A DNA stretch of 64,000 bases from Pseudanabaena yagii GIHE-NHR1 (lineage in GTDB: Bacteria; Cyanobacteriota; Cyanobacteriia; Pseudanabaenales; Pseudanabaenaceae), in NCBI RefSeq assembly GCF_012863495.1, contig NZ_JAAVJL010000001.1:868001-932000 (forward strand), written 5' to 3'. Below are positions 32,754 through 41,930 of this stretch, one piece after another. Made by a program: the position numbers and the translations under genes. Position 1 is the stretch's first letter, and every line of letters begins with the position of its first letter. The notes under the pieces are model-generated. The model was not told where the DNA came from. It did no database searches and was given only the letters and a program-made list of their open reading frames with translations.

Positions 32754-32920
32754 GGAAATGGCACAAATAAAAAAGTGGACAGGGGCAATTTACACAAAGT
32801 TAGGCAATATGATACTTAAGATTAGGAGATTAGGTTTCATATTCATTAATAACTTGCACTTTCAGCATACTCCCATCAAATGTGCCAGCAACAAAATCGT
32901 TATGCAAATTTGGGAAGTCC

Positions 32921-33466
32921 ATGTCTAACTCTAAGCCACCATCTAACAAAACCGCAAATGGCAGTAACGAATTGCCAAATAATCCTCAATTTGCTGCCAA
33001 GGTAGACAAAACCTACTATGCCCTATTAGGTGTCAGTCCTTGGGCGAGTGAAATTGAAATTCGCCGAGCCTATCGCGATCTCAGCAAGCTCTATCACCCT
33101 GACACGACTCAGTTATCTAAAGAGGTGGCGATCGAGAATTTCCGAAAAATTAATGAGGCTTACGCAACGCTTAGTAATGCCGATCGCCGTAGTGCCTATG
33201 ATCGCCTAATCCAATTTTCGCGATTTCAATATACAAATTCAAACAATGGTGTAAAATCGCAAAATCAAGCACCAAGCAATCTCCAGACAATTGATGATGA
33301 TGGACTGCCTACAGAACGCCCCTTATCTGGGGGAGAACTATTTTCACTCTTGTTAATTGGTGCTACGCTAGTTGCCTGTTTAGTTTTAGCGATCTTAGTT
33401 GCTTGGCTGCGTGGCGATCGCCTTTTACCAGAAGCGATCACACCTTTATCAATTGTTTTTCGTTAA
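32921..33466 (+). CDS. J-domain protein with C-terminal membrane helix
   Basis: I chose ATG 32921 (181 residues); an upstream GTG at 32882 adds 13 unlikely residues. A J domain occupies residues about 28-95: [20 protein letters not shown] and the invariant HPD in [10 protein letters not shown] Gly/Asn-rich linker follows, then one transmembrane helix (about 145-168, [20 protein letters not shown]). It would recruit DnaK/Hsp70 to the membrane; no zinc fingers or client-binding domain are present, so it is a type III co-chaperone. The next gene begins 38 bases downstream, suggesting co-transcription. Confidence 0.9.
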   Translation: MSNSKPPSNKTANGSNELPNNPQFAAKVDKTYYALLGVSPWASEIEIRRAYRDLSKLYHPDTTQLSKEVAIENFRKINEAYATLSNADRRSAYDRLIQFSRFQYTNSNNGVKSQNQAPSNLQTIDDDGLPTERPLSGGELFSLLLIGATLVACLVLAILVAWLRGDRLLPEAITPLSIVFR

Positions 33467-33504
33467 CCACCATAAATAATTCCCATAATCGTAAATCGTC
33501 ACCT

Positions 33505-33777
33505 ATGGCGCTTCCATCACCAACTACCCCGCTTTACAATCACCCTTTGCCAGCACTTGAAGCATGGTTAGATGAGCAAGGTTGTTATCAGGATCAGTCA
33601 AATCCCAATGTTTGGCGCGTCACTCGTCCTTCATGGCAAGCTGAAATTATCATGGATGTTGAAGATATCAGGGTGCGATATATTCAAGATGCCTATGGCG
33701 GTAAAGAAATTCAAAGGGCTTTTCCCTATTCCCTCAGCCGCCAAGATGTAGAAGATGCAATTTTTACAGGTCCATAG
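33505..33777 (+). CDS. DUF3143 family protein
   Basis: ATG 33505 (90 residues) fits the family start MALPSPTTPLYNHPLPALE. The motif HPLPALEAWLDEQGCYQD and the WQAEIIMDVEDIRVRYIQ core identify the DUF3143 family, short proteins widespread in cyanobacteria and plants' plastid genomes or nuclei, with no known activity. The upstream reading from 33403 overlaps the J-domain gene and is rejected. Close linkage to the J-domain gene is common in cyanobacteria and may reflect a shared role. Confidence 0.87.
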   Translation: MALPSPTTPLYNHPLPALEAWLDEQGCYQDQSNPNVWRVTRPSWQAEIIMDVEDIRVRYIQDAYGGKEIQRAFPYSLSRQDVEDAIFTGP

Positions 33778-34045
33778 TCACAAATTTAGCTCCAAAATTA
33801 GCAATATCACACAAGTTTGTGAGTAAAGTTTGTTAATATGTGGTTAAGCTAGACGGACTTCTTGGTATTCACATCTAATTGCTGAGATAATGCTTAAATA
33901 AGTCGTAGTTTATAATTCATAGATTAGTAACTGCCATTTGAGTGCCACTAATGACAAAGCTACACATAAGTCATTGTTTATTGGCGCTTATCGGCTATAC
34001 ACAAGTTTCCCACCCTATATTTGATGTTTTTATTTTGGAGGTTCA

Positions 34046-35062
34046 TTGAGTAGGAAATATAACGTTGCCATTCTCGGAGCAACAGGCGCAGTTGGCACAG
34101 AACTTTTAGCTTTACTGGAAGAAAGAAATTTTCCTCTAGGGAAGTTAAAGGTTCTTGCCTCAGAGCGATCGGCAGGTAAGTCGGTTAAGTTCGCAGATGA
34201 AGATTTAATCATTGAAGCTGTTACCGAATCATCATTTGATGATGTGGATATTGTGCTAGCTTCAGCAGGGGGTAGCATCTCCAAAAAGTGGCTACCGATC
34301 GCCACTAAAGCAGGGGCAGTATCCATTGATAACTCCAGCGCCTTTCGGATGAATCCTGAAGTGCCCTTGATCGTTCCTGAAGTCAATCCTGAAGCTGCCG
34401 CAAAACATAAAGGAATTATTGCCAATCCTAATTGCACGACCATTTTGTTGAGTGTTGCAATTTATCCTCTGCATCAAGTACAACCCATCCAGCGCATTGT
34501 GGCGGCTACCTATCAATCAGCAAGTGGCGCAGGTGCACGTGCTATGGAAGAAGTAAAGCTGCAATCACAGGCAATTCTCAATGGTGAGCCAGCGATCGCA
34601 GAAGTTTTGCCCTATCCGCTTGCATTTAATCTGTTCCCACACAATTCGCCGATGACGGATAATTCCTACTGCGAGGAAGAGATGAAAATGGTCAATGAAA
34701 CTCGCAAGATTTTTGATGATCCAGAAATTCGGATTACAGCGACCTGTGTACGGGTTCCCGTATTGCGAGCACATTCTGAAGCGATTAATCTAGAGTTTGC
34801 TCAACCTTTTAGTACTGACAAGGCTAGAGAAATTCTTGCCTCAGCATCTGGGGTACAGTTAGTTGAGGATTTCAGTAAAAATTATTTCCCCATGCCCATC
34901 GAGGCAAGCGGTAAAGATGATGTCCTCGTAGGTAGAATTCGCCAAGATATCTCTCATCCCAATGCACTGGAATTATGGCTATGTGGAGATCAAATCCGTA
35001 AGGGTGCAGCGCTAAACGCAGTCCAGATCGCTGAACTACTAATTGCTAAGTCTCTTCTTTAA
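34046..35062 (+). CDS. asd: Aspartate-semialdehyde dehydrogenase
   Basis: The 338-residue enzyme reduces aspartyl phosphate to aspartate semialdehyde with NADPH, the branch step to lysine/DAP, threonine and methionine. The N-terminal VAILGATGAVGTELLALL is the NADP-binding loop, and the nucleophile C130 lies in IIANPNCTT. The start is TTG at 34046, with ggagg ending five bases upstream; no in-frame ATG is available in this region. It is followed after 47 bases by dapA, the next enzyme of lysine synthesis, giving an asd-dapA operon. Length is normal. Confidence 0.95.
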   Translation: MSRKYNVAILGATGAVGTELLALLEERNFPLGKLKVLASERSAGKSVKFADEDLIIEAVTESSFDDVDIVLASAGGSISKKWLPIATKAGAVSIDNSSAFRMNPEVPLIVPEVNPEAAAKHKGIIANPNCTTILLSVAIYPLHQVQPIQRIVAATYQSASGAGARAMEEVKLQSQAILNGEPAIAEVLPYPLAFNLFPHNSPMTDNSYCEEEMKMVNETRKIFDDPEIRITATCVRVPVLRAHSEAINLEFAQPFSTDKAREILASASGVQLVEDFSKNYFPMPIEASGKDDVLVGRIRQDISHPNALELWLCGDQIRKGAALNAVQIAELLIAKSLL

Positions 35063-35109
35063 GTTGAAAGCCATGCTTGCTTTCAGAAAGCTTCTATTTA
35101 TGAGTATCT

Positions 35110-36003
35110 ATGAGTGAAATCGATTTCGGACGTTTACTAACAGCAATGATTACGCCCTTTGATAAAGAAGGGAATGTCGATTATGCACAAGCCGAAAAGC
35201 TCGCCCATCATCTTGTGGAAACAGGCACTGATACGATTGTCGTGTGCGGTACGACAGGCGAATCACCTACCCTAAGCTGGGACGAAGAATATCAGTTGTT
35301 TACGGTAATCCAGCAAGCGATCGCTGGTAAAGCCAAAATTATGGCTGGCACGGGATCAAATTCTACTTCTGAGGCTATATCTGCAACCCAAAAAGCTGCA
35401 CATCTCGGATTAGATGGTACACTGCAAGTAACACCGTATTACAACAAGCCTCCACAGGAGGGACTGTACCAACATTTCCGTGCGATCGCAGAAGCGGCTC
35501 CAGAGCTACCAATTCTTCTTTATAATGTGCCCGGACGTACAGGTTGTAAACTAGAACCTGAAACTGTAGCAAGATTAGCGGAAATTCCGAGTATTATCGG
35601 GATAAAAGAAGCAACAGGTGATTTAGATCAAGCTAGCCTAATTCGCGCTCTCACAACTGCCGAATTTGCGATCTACTCAGGGGATGACTCTCTGACATTG
35701 CCTTTAATGGCAGTGGGTGCAAAGGGAGTTGTTAGTGTTGCTTCCCATCTAGTTGGCAATCAACTACAAGCAATGATGCAATCTTTTGCCGCAGGCAAAT
35801 TTTCAGAAGCATTGCAAATTCATCTTCAGCTTTTCCCTCTCTTTAAAGCTTTATTCTTAACCACCAATCCAATTCCTCTCAAGTTAGCTTTGCGCTTGGT
35901 GGGATTAGATACAGGCGTAGTGCGATCGCCTCTAGTTATGGGTAATGCTGAACTCGAAGCAAAGCTCAAAGCTGTCCTAACAGAAGTGGGAATCCTTGCC
36001 TAG
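35110..36003 (+). CDS. dapA: 4-hydroxy-tetrahydrodipicolinate synthase
   Basis: The 297-residue class I aldolase condenses pyruvate with aspartate semialdehyde in lysine and peptidoglycan precursor synthesis. Schiff-base K166 lies in [10 protein letters not shown] and Y138 in [21 protein letters not shown] is the pyruvate-binding loop. It is directly downstream of asd, which supplies its substrate, and upstream of an RNase J gene (200-base gap). The same asd-dapA-rnj order is known in other cyanobacteria. Length and motifs are complete. Confidence 0.96.
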   Translation: MSEIDFGRLLTAMITPFDKEGNVDYAQAEKLAHHLVETGTDTIVVCGTTGESPTLSWDEEYQLFTVIQQAIAGKAKIMAGTGSNSTSEAISATQKAAHLGLDGTLQVTPYYNKPPQEGLYQHFRAIAEAAPELPILLYNVPGRTGCKLEPETVARLAEIPSIIGIKEATGDLDQASLIRALTTAEFAIYSGDDSLTLPLMAVGAKGVVSVASHLVGNQLQAMMQSFAAGKFSEALQIHLQLFPLFKALFLTTNPIPLKLALRLVGLDTGVVRSPLVMGNAELEAKLKAVLTEVGILA

Positions 36004-36203
36004 TGATGGCTTAGCAATTTCAATCTAGAGACATAGAGTTTGATTACTACTGATAAGAATGAACTTGTGGGGGAATCACACCTTTTTAGTCATTCTATCT
36101 AAGTACTGATAACTACAGATTTTTCCATAACCCATTCAATTGAATTAATTCCAATATTCAATTTTTTCCTTTTACTTTTTCCTTCAAATTATAGAGATAA
36201 CCT

Positions 36204-38102
36204 ATGACTACATCTAAAGCTCCTGCCCTCAAAATTATTGCCCTCGGTGGACTGCATGAAATTGGTAAAAACACATGGGTGTTTGAATATAACGATGAAA
36301 TCATGCTCCTCGATGGCGGCTTGTCCTTCCCCGACAATATGATGCCGGGGGTCAACGTAGTATTGCCTGATATGACATACCTACGTGACAACAAACATAA
36401 GATCAAAGGCATGATTGTCACCCACGGGCATGAAGATCACATCGGCGCGATTTCTTTCCACTTAAAGCAGTTTGAAATTCCTGTAATTTATGGACCTCGC
36501 TTAGCTATGGCTTTGCTCGAAGACAAACTTCGTGAAGCAGGTGTCTTAAATCGTACTGAACTCCGTCGAGTCATGCCCCGTGACGTGGTACGTGTGGGGA
36601 CAAACTTCTTTGTGGAATTCATTCGTAATACCCACTCGATCGCTGATAGTTTTTCGATCGCCATTAATACCCCTGCTGGCGTAGTCATCCATTCGGGTGA
36701 TTTCAAAATTGACCATACCCCTGTTGATGGCGAGTTCTTTGACCTTGCACGTCTAGCGGAACATGGTGAAAAAGGGGTACTTGCCTTAATTAGTGATTCA
36801 ACTAATGCGGAACGTCCCGGCATTACGCCTTCGGAAAGAGCTGTATATCCTAACCTTGAGAAATACATCATGATGGCAAAAGGTCGCGTGATTATTACCA
36901 CCTTTGCGTCTTCCGTTCATCGTGTGAACATGATTTTGGATATTGCCGATAAACAAGGTCGTGTCGTTGGTGTCGTTGGGAGATCGATGCTGAATGTGAT
37001 TGCCCATGCGCGTAATCTCGGTTATATCAAGTGCCGTGATGACCTCTTCCAACCTTTGCAAAATCTACGTCATTATCGCGATGATCAAATTTTGATTTTG
37101 ACCACTGGTTCTCAAGGTGAGCCAATGTCAGCGCTAACAAGGATGTCGCTTTGCAGCCATCGTCAATTAGAAGTACGACAAGGCGACACTGTAATCTTCT
37201 CTGCTAATCCAATTCCAGGTAACACTATTCCTGTTGTACGGACGATTGATCGCTTGATGGCGCTGGGAGCAAATGTGATTTACGGTAATGACAAAGGTAT
37301 TCACGTTTCAGGACATGGCTCTCAAGAAGAACATAAGATGATGCTTGCCCTTGTTCGTCCGAAGTTCTTCTTCCCTGCTCACGGTGAGTTGAGAATGCTG
37401 AAGCAACACGCGAAGATGGCGGAAGCAATGGGTATTCCTAGTGAAAATATTGTGATTGCCGAAAATGGTGATGTAGTTGAAGTTTGCCAAGACTATATCA
37501 AAGTTGTAGATAAGGTTCCTTCTGGGGTTGAATTAGTTGACTCCTCTCGTGATGGCATGGTTAAGGGCGATGTCTTGCGTGATCGCCAACAAATTGCGGG
37601 TGATGGCATCTTCACGATCGCCGTATCCGTTGGTCTCGATGGTAAGCTCTCTACCACACCTGATATTCAACTCAGTGGTGTTGTCCTACCGATGGAACAT
37701 TCACAGATTATTGCTACAGTTTCTAAAGCGATCGATAATTCCTTGGCGAATTGCTGGGGTAACTTTGCCCGTAACGTTGGCTCCTTAGAGGTAGATTGGA
37801 TCGGATTGCGTGGTCAGCTTGAGCGGGATCTCACCCGTGTCTTGCGTCAGCAAATGCAAAGCAAACCCATGATTGTTTTCCTCTTGCAGACACCACCAAA
37901 TTCTACCCAAGCAGAACCTGCACCTGCTGCTAAACCCAATGCTTTAGGAGTGACCCTCAAGTCAGGAGCAGTCAAAGTGATTGCTAAGGACAATGGGGCA
38001 AGTAATGGCAATGGTGCAGCATCTGCTACGACAACAACAACAGCTACAGGTGCAGCTACAGCAAGTACTGGTAGGCGTAGACGCACGGCCGCAACTGTTT
38101 AA
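36204..38102 (+). CDS. rnj: Ribonuclease J
   Basis: The 632-residue metallo-beta-lactamase/beta-CASP nuclease processes and degrades RNA 5'-to-3' and endonucleolytically. The HxHxDH zinc motif is H74, H76, D78, H79 in THGHEDHIG; later TTGSQGEPMSALTRM and PAHGELRML are beta-CASP motifs. The C-terminal 80 residues are an Ala/Thr/Gly-rich disordered extension ending GRRRRTAATV, typical of cyanobacterial RNase J and likely to bind RNA or partner proteins. It follows asd-dapA. The nearby RNA repair genes are about 15 kb away and not obviously linked. Confidence 0.93.
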   Translation: MTTSKAPALKIIALGGLHEIGKNTWVFEYNDEIMLLDGGLSFPDNMMPGVNVVLPDMTYLRDNKHKIKGMIVTHGHEDHIGAISFHLKQFEIPVIYGPRLAMALLEDKLREAGVLNRTELRRVMPRDVVRVGTNFFVEFIRNTHSIADSFSIAINTPAGVVIHSGDFKIDHTPVDGEFFDLARLAEHGEKGVLALISDSTNAERPGITPSERAVYPNLEKYIMMAKGRVIITTFASSVHRVNMILDIADKQGRVVGVVGRSMLNVIAHARNLGYIKCRDDLFQPLQNLRHYRDDQILILTTGSQGEPMSALTRMSLCSHRQLEVRQGDTVIFSANPIPGNTIPVVRTIDRLMALGANVIYGNDKGIHVSGHGSQEEHKMMLALVRPKFFFPAHGELRMLKQHAKMAEAMGIPSENIVIAENGDVVEVCQDYIKVVDKVPSGVELVDSSRDGMVKGDVLRDRQQIAGDGIFTIAVSVGLDGKLSTTPDIQLSGVVLPMEHSQIIATVSKAIDNSLANCWGNFARNVGSLEVDWIGLRGQLERDLTRVLRQQMQSKPMIVFLLQTPPNSTQAEPAPAAKPNALGVTLKSGAVKVIAKDNGASNGNGAASATTTTTATGAATASTGRRRRTAATV

Positions 38103-38110
38103 ATTTCTTT

Positions 38111-38137
38111 GTTAAACCGCGCTATGCGCGGTTTAAC
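38111..38137 (+). terminator. Palindrome after RNase J gene
   Basis: gttaaaccgcgc-tat-gcgcggtttaac is perfect, with 12-base arms and a TAT loop, eight bases past the stop. It lacks a T run and may be only a processing or protective hairpin. Confidence 0.55.
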
Positions 38138-38158
38138 TACTTAAGAGCATGTTAAAGC

Positions 38159-38377
38159 ATGAAAAAGTCCATTAAAGTTAAGCCTAATTCTAAAAAACAA
38201 GCCATTATCGAAGAGGAAGATGGTAGCCTGACGGTGCATCTGAAATCACCACCTGTTGATGGTAAGGCAAATAAAGAGTTAGTAGAACTTTTGGCGAAAA
38301 AGTTTGATGTACCGAAATCTCACATTTCAATTCAGGTGGGGTTGTCTGGTCGCAATAAGTTAGTGAATATTGAATAA
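38159..38377 (+). CDS. DUF167 (YggU-like) family protein
   Basis: The 72-residue protein shows the DUF167 pattern: [36 protein letters not shown] and [14 protein letters not shown]. The family has an alpha/beta fold with no established function. The start codon ATG at 38159 follows aaagc without a strong ribosome-binding site. It is 56 bases downstream of the RNase J gene, separated by a hairpin, and could be co-transcribed. Confidence 0.9.
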   Translation: MKKSIKVKPNSKKQAIIEEEDGSLTVHLKSPPVDGKANKELVELLAKKFDVPKSHISIQVGLSGRNKLVNIE

Positions 38378-38402
38378 AATTTATCGCGCTTTGTACTTTC
38401 TT

Positions 38403-38452
38403 AAAAACTAACTAAGCTGGAGTGGCTAGCCACTCCAGCTTAGTTAGTTTTT
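38403..38452 (+). terminator. Perfect 50-base palindrome with T5 tail
   Basis: Arms aaaaactaactaagctggag plus tggct and the exact complement meet without a loop. The right arm ends in TTTTT, and it lies 26 bases past the DUF167 stop, so it could be an intrinsic terminator; it would fold as a hairpin with a small central loop. Confidence 0.7.
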
Positions 38453-38505
38453 GGGTTGGAAAAACGCTATATTTAGCATGTTTAATCATCTAGTGCGCTA
38501 AGCTC

Positions 38506-39105
38506 ATGTCTGAACCCATCTGGTCATATGTCACTCCTGGCATTCCTGACGAACTCTTCGATCGCCTGCCAGGTATTCCCATGAGCAAATGTGAAACTCG
38601 CTTGTTAATTTTGGGGCAACTACGTTTAAAGGTAGATTCAATTCTGTGGGACATTGGCGCAGGCACAGGAACGATCCCCGTGGAGATAGGTTTACTCTGT
38701 CCTAAGGGAAAAATTGTGGCGATCGAGCGTGATGAAGATGTAGCGGGCTTAATTGCGACAAACTGCAAAAAATTTGGGGTGAATAATGTCGAAATTAGGG
38801 TTGGCAGTGCGCCTGAATGTTTAACCGACTTGACCGCAGATCCCGATTGCATTTGTATCGAGGGTGGGCGATCGGTATCAGAAATTCTGGAATATGGTTG
38901 GGAGCGCTTGCAAGTTGATGGCAGAGCGATCGCTACTACCAATAGTCTCGAAGGTTTGTATGCAATTTCTGAAAGCTTTGCGAAACTCCATGCCCGTAAT
39001 GTGGAAGTGGTGCAGTCCTCAGTTAACCGCTTAGAAACCCGTGGCAATCGTCAAGTTTTTGCTGCTGTTAGTCCAATGTTTATTATTAGTGGAGAAAAGA
39101 TTTAA
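38506..39105 (+). CDS. cbiT: Cobalt-precorrin-6B C15-methyltransferase (decarboxylating), CbiT-type
   Basis: The 199-residue SAM-dependent methyltransferase performs C15 methylation and decarboxylation in cobalamin ring synthesis. TPGIPDELFDRLPGIPMSKCE is the CbiT/CobL N-terminal signature (quoted as adjacent blocks TPGIPDELFDR and LPGIPMSKCE), and the SAM loop is DIGAGTGT at 49-56. It corresponds to a stand-alone CbiT rather than the CobL fusion. Other cobalamin genes in the window, cbiJ and cobN, are 12-25 kb away, so the pathway genes are dispersed. The gene converges with mobA. Confidence 0.92.
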   Translation: MSEPIWSYVTPGIPDELFDRLPGIPMSKCETRLLILGQLRLKVDSILWDIGAGTGTIPVEIGLLCPKGKIVAIERDEDVAGLIATNCKKFGVNNVEIRVGSAPECLTDLTADPDCICIEGGRSVSEILEYGWERLQVDGRAIATTNSLEGLYAISESFAKLHARNVEVVQSSVNRLETRGNRQVFAAVSPMFIISGEKI

Positions 39106-39127
39106 CTTCCGCTCAATCCTAAAATCC

Positions 39128-39219
39128 ATATAGCAGTCGCAAATCATTTGTAGATTTTTGAGTTTGTAGAAGCGCACCCCTGTGGGGTAAACTTCCACAA
39201 ACAATTTAGGATTGCCATA
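39128..39219. repeat. Diverged type A palindromic element
   Basis: The outer ends tatagcagtcgcaaatcattt and caatttaggattgccata and the inner stem gtttgtagaagcgcacccc / ggggtaaacttccacaaac show the full type A layout, with several mismatches in this copy. It lies between convergent cbiT and mobA. Confidence 0.68.
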
Positions 39220-39251
39220 CAGAATTGAATCACTCCGTGATTCAATTCTGT
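39219..39251. terminator. Palindrome at the mobA/cbiT junction
   Basis: acagaattgaatcac-tcc-gtgattcaattctgt is perfect, with 15-base arms. It overlaps the mobA stop codon (39242-39244) and may end transcripts from both convergent genes. Confidence 0.55.
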
Positions 39252-39859
39252 ATGGCTTTTAGGAAATCATTGGGTGTGTTGCAGTTAAAAAGCATTGTTA
39301 ATGGTACGTGGGGAATTTCTATCACTTCTTGAGTATCTAGCCATTTCTGAAACGATCGCTGTCCTTTTTCTATAAACTCTGCCAGTGACTCTCGACATTG
39401 CCATCGATAAAAGCCACAGAGAGGTTCCCATTGCTTTCTCGATTGATCAGAATCGTCTTCCTCATGGCGAGGTAAATAGGCGATCGCAGTTTTAGGTAAA
39501 TCATCTAATTGACTAACCCAAGTTTGCAGAATGTCACTTTGAAGATTGGGTAAATCGCAGGCTAATAATAGTATCCAATCGGGAAGAGAATCAGCGATCG
39601 CATTAAGTCCTTGCCAGAACCCAACTAATGCACCATCAAATTTCTGATCGAGAACTAAATGAGTAGATGCTTTCTGATTAGTAGTGAGATGTTGATATTG
39701 TTGCTGACTCCTCGCTACGATATATATAGAATCAGCTACTTGCAAGGCAATACGAATAGTTCGTGATAGGAGCGTTTCTCCATTAATTTCTAATAACGCT
39801 TTATCGCTTCCCATCCGCAAACTTTTACCCCCCGAAAGTGCGATCGCTATAATCTTCAT
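39242..39859 (-). CDS. mobA: Molybdenum cofactor guanylyltransferase
   Basis: The 205-residue protein adds GMP to molybdopterin, forming bis-MGD-type cofactor for enzymes such as nitrate reductase. The nucleotide-binding N-terminus is ALSGGKSLRMGSDKALL, with conserved R15, G17 and K20; LLACDLPNLQSD is the metal and nucleotide Asp region. The sequence ends within a gene-end palindrome. It is separated by 21 bases from the upstream Ser/Thr kinase gene, so co-transcription is possible but functional linkage is unlikely. Confidence 0.92.
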   Translation of the reverse strand: MKIIAIALSGGKSLRMGSDKALLEINGETLLSRTIRIALQVADSIYIVARSQQQYQHLTTNQKASTHLVLDQKFDGALVGFWQGLNAIADSLPDWILLLACDLPNLQSDILQTWVSQLDDLPKTAIAYLPRHEEDDSDQSRKQWEPLCGFYRWQCRESLAEFIEKGQRSFQKWLDTQEVIEIPHVPLTMLFNCNTPNDFLKAIQN

Positions 39860-39880
39860 AGTGCCACTCTCTATAAAATT

Positions 39881-41698
39881 TTACTGTGGTTGAGTAGAAG
39901 AAATTTGCCATTGCTCTAAAGATTCATTCCATATCAAGCTCATTCTTAATGTTTCAGGAATAATGACTTTATTTTTGTTCTTATCTATTTTTTGATAAGT
40001 AATATCAACATCGATAATTGCTGAATCTCCTTTGATTTCCACCAAACGCGATCCAGTTACAGAAACCTGATCGATAGTATTCCAAAAATCATTAAAAACA
40101 CTACGTCCCTTTGCTCGATCAGTTTGGAAGCTTTGGGTAAGATTTTTCCATGCTGTGTCATATTGGCGAGAGTTGACCAGACTATAATAGTTCTTGACAA
40201 ATTGTGTAGGAGAAGGTTTTTCTTTTTGAGTTGGAGTTGGTGAAGGTGTGGGAGTTACCGAAGGAGAAGCAGAAGGAGAAGTGGATACTTGTAACTGCTC
40301 ACCAGTAATACGATTAACAGGATCTTTGGCATTTAGACTTGCAAAGGCACAATAGGCATCAGGAACTTTCTTCACGTAAGTTTTGAGATTAGTCGTACAA
40401 CTATTAGCATCAGCAAAGGGAATTGCATAGACCTGATAATATTTACTATTGCCAAGATTCGGATAGTCAGGTATCCAAAAAGCCCCTGCTTCTTTAAATC
40501 CATCATTGACAAGAGCTTGCACCCTCAAGTTGGCATAGTTCTTATCATCAAAAGCAGAATCTGCAAGAAAATAGAAGGTTTTCTTATCGACTGATTTATT
40601 AAATGGAGAGATTTTATTCCAGAAGGCGACGATGCCACCATTTTGAGAAACGACAACACCTAAGGCGATCGCTGCACCAATTGCACCGCCAACAATCATC
40701 GTTGCTACGGCTTGACCAAAGATTTTTTTCTTAGGATCATTTTGGGGCTGATAGACATAGATATCAGGTTGATTTTGAATCGCAGGTGGGGCATAGCCTC
40801 TTGGCGTTACCGCTACTGTCTGCATATTAGACATAGCGGGCTGGACGGGAGCCTTGACTACATTTACTGGATTTGGGGATTGACCAACTTGCAAAGCATT
40901 CAACATTTCTCGCGCCGAACTGTAGCGATCGCGAGGATCAAACTGGAGCGACTTCGTGAATATAGCTCTTAAATCAGAGCTAATACCAGTAACTTGGTTT
41001 TGCCAAAGCACTTCACCAGTTTGGGGATCAGTACCCAATTCCTGTGGATATTTGCCCGTCAGCGCAAAGATCGCAGTTAAGGCGAGACTATAGAGATCGC
41101 TAGCAAAAAATGGTCTACCTGCCGCCTGCTCTGAAGCCATAAATCCGGGTGTCCCGATCACAATCGAATGAGCCTGTTGAGCAGAACTGCGGATTGTACT
41201 TACATTTAAAGTCTCTTTGACTGCGCCAAAATCAATCAGTACAGGTTCACCAGATCGCAAAATAATATTATCGGGCTTAATATCACGATGAATAATGCCC
41301 CGTTCATGAACATAGATCAGCGTTTGAAGAATGCTACTCATTAAGTATCGAACAGCATCTTCATTCCATTTACCATTCCTTTCTATAGTTTCCGTTAAAG
41401 TTAAACCATCAATCCATTCTTGGACTAAATAGAACAATCCATTTTCTACAAAATTAGCATAGAGTTTAGGAATGTAGCGACTTTCCTCCCCTAAGGTTTC
41501 GAGCACCACTGCTTCACGATGAAATCGTTGCTGTAATAATTCATACATTTGAGGATTATCCGCAACGGGCTTGAGTTGCTTGATCACACAACGACGATTA
41601 GAGGGCATTTTGGTATCTTCAGCCAAATAGGTCTCACCAAAGCCACCACTACTGAGGACGCTAGTGACGCGATAGCGGTTATCTAAAAGGTTTGACAT
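39881..41698 (-). CDS. Ser/Thr protein kinase, membrane-anchored, with extracytoplasmic domain
   Basis: I start at 41698 (605 residues); ATG codons at 41701 and 41725 are alternatives. The kinase domain (about 1-275) has SSGGFGETYLAED, K40 in CVIKQLKPV, HRDIKPDNI and DFGAVKE. A transmembrane helix follows (AVATMIVGGAIGAAIALGVVV, at about 330-352), then a SPOR- or DUF-like segment and a SPSASPSVTPTPSPTPT linker, and an NTF2-like C-terminal domain (FVKNYYSLVNSRQYDTAWKNL). It is a signal-transducing kinase with a periplasmic sensor of unknown ligand, of the Hanks type common in cyanobacteria. Confidence 0.92.
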   Translation of the reverse strand: MSNLLDNRYRVTSVLSSGGFGETYLAEDTKMPSNRRCVIKQLKPVADNPQMYELLQQRFHREAVVLETLGEESRYIPKLYANFVENGLFYLVQEWIDGLTLTETIERNGKWNEDAVRYLMSSILQTLIYVHERGIIHRDIKPDNIILRSGEPVLIDFGAVKETLNVSTIRSSAQQAHSIVIGTPGFMASEQAAGRPFFASDLYSLALTAIFALTGKYPQELGTDPQTGEVLWQNQVTGISSDLRAIFTKSLQFDPRDRYSSAREMLNALQVGQSPNPVNVVKAPVQPAMSNMQTVAVTPRGYAPPAIQNQPDIYVYQPQNDPKKKIFGQAVATMIVGGAIGAAIALGVVVSQNGGIVAFWNKISPFNKSVDKKTFYFLADSAFDDKNYANLRVQALVNDGFKEAGAFWIPDYPNLGNSKYYQVYAIPFADANSCTTNLKTYVKKVPDAYCAFASLNAKDPVNRITGEQLQVSTSPSASPSVTPTPSPTPTQKEKPSPTQFVKNYYSLVNSRQYDTAWKNLTQSFQTDRAKGRSVFNDFWNTIDQVSVTGSRLVEIKGDSAIIDVDITYQKIDKNKNKVIIPETLRMSLIWNESLEQWQISSTQPQ

Positions 41699-41857
41699 CA
41701 TGGAGTTAATTAATCGCCTATTCATCGCCTATTCATCATTATTAGGGATCGTACAGCATATCGAGACTATAAAGTAACTCAGTATGGTTATTTGTGTCGC
41801 CTGCTTGAAGGCACAAATAACTACGCTGAGCTAAGTACTTCAGCGTAGTTGTTAACC

Positions 41858-41910
41858 AAGCCAAAATTGCTGCGACGCATGCCTAGCGTGCGTCGCAGCA
41901 ATTTTGGCTT
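41858..41910. repeat. Perfect palindrome with 22-base arms
   Basis: aagccaaaattgctgcgacg plus ca pairs exactly with the right arm around a nine-base loop. It lies 21 bases beyond the stop of the first BLUF cyclase gene on the minus strand and upstream of the Ser/Thr kinase, making it a likely processing or termination hairpin. A second imperfect hairpin is found at 41789-41850. Confidence 0.65.
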
Positions 41911-41930
41911 TAGGTTTCACTTATGCCTAA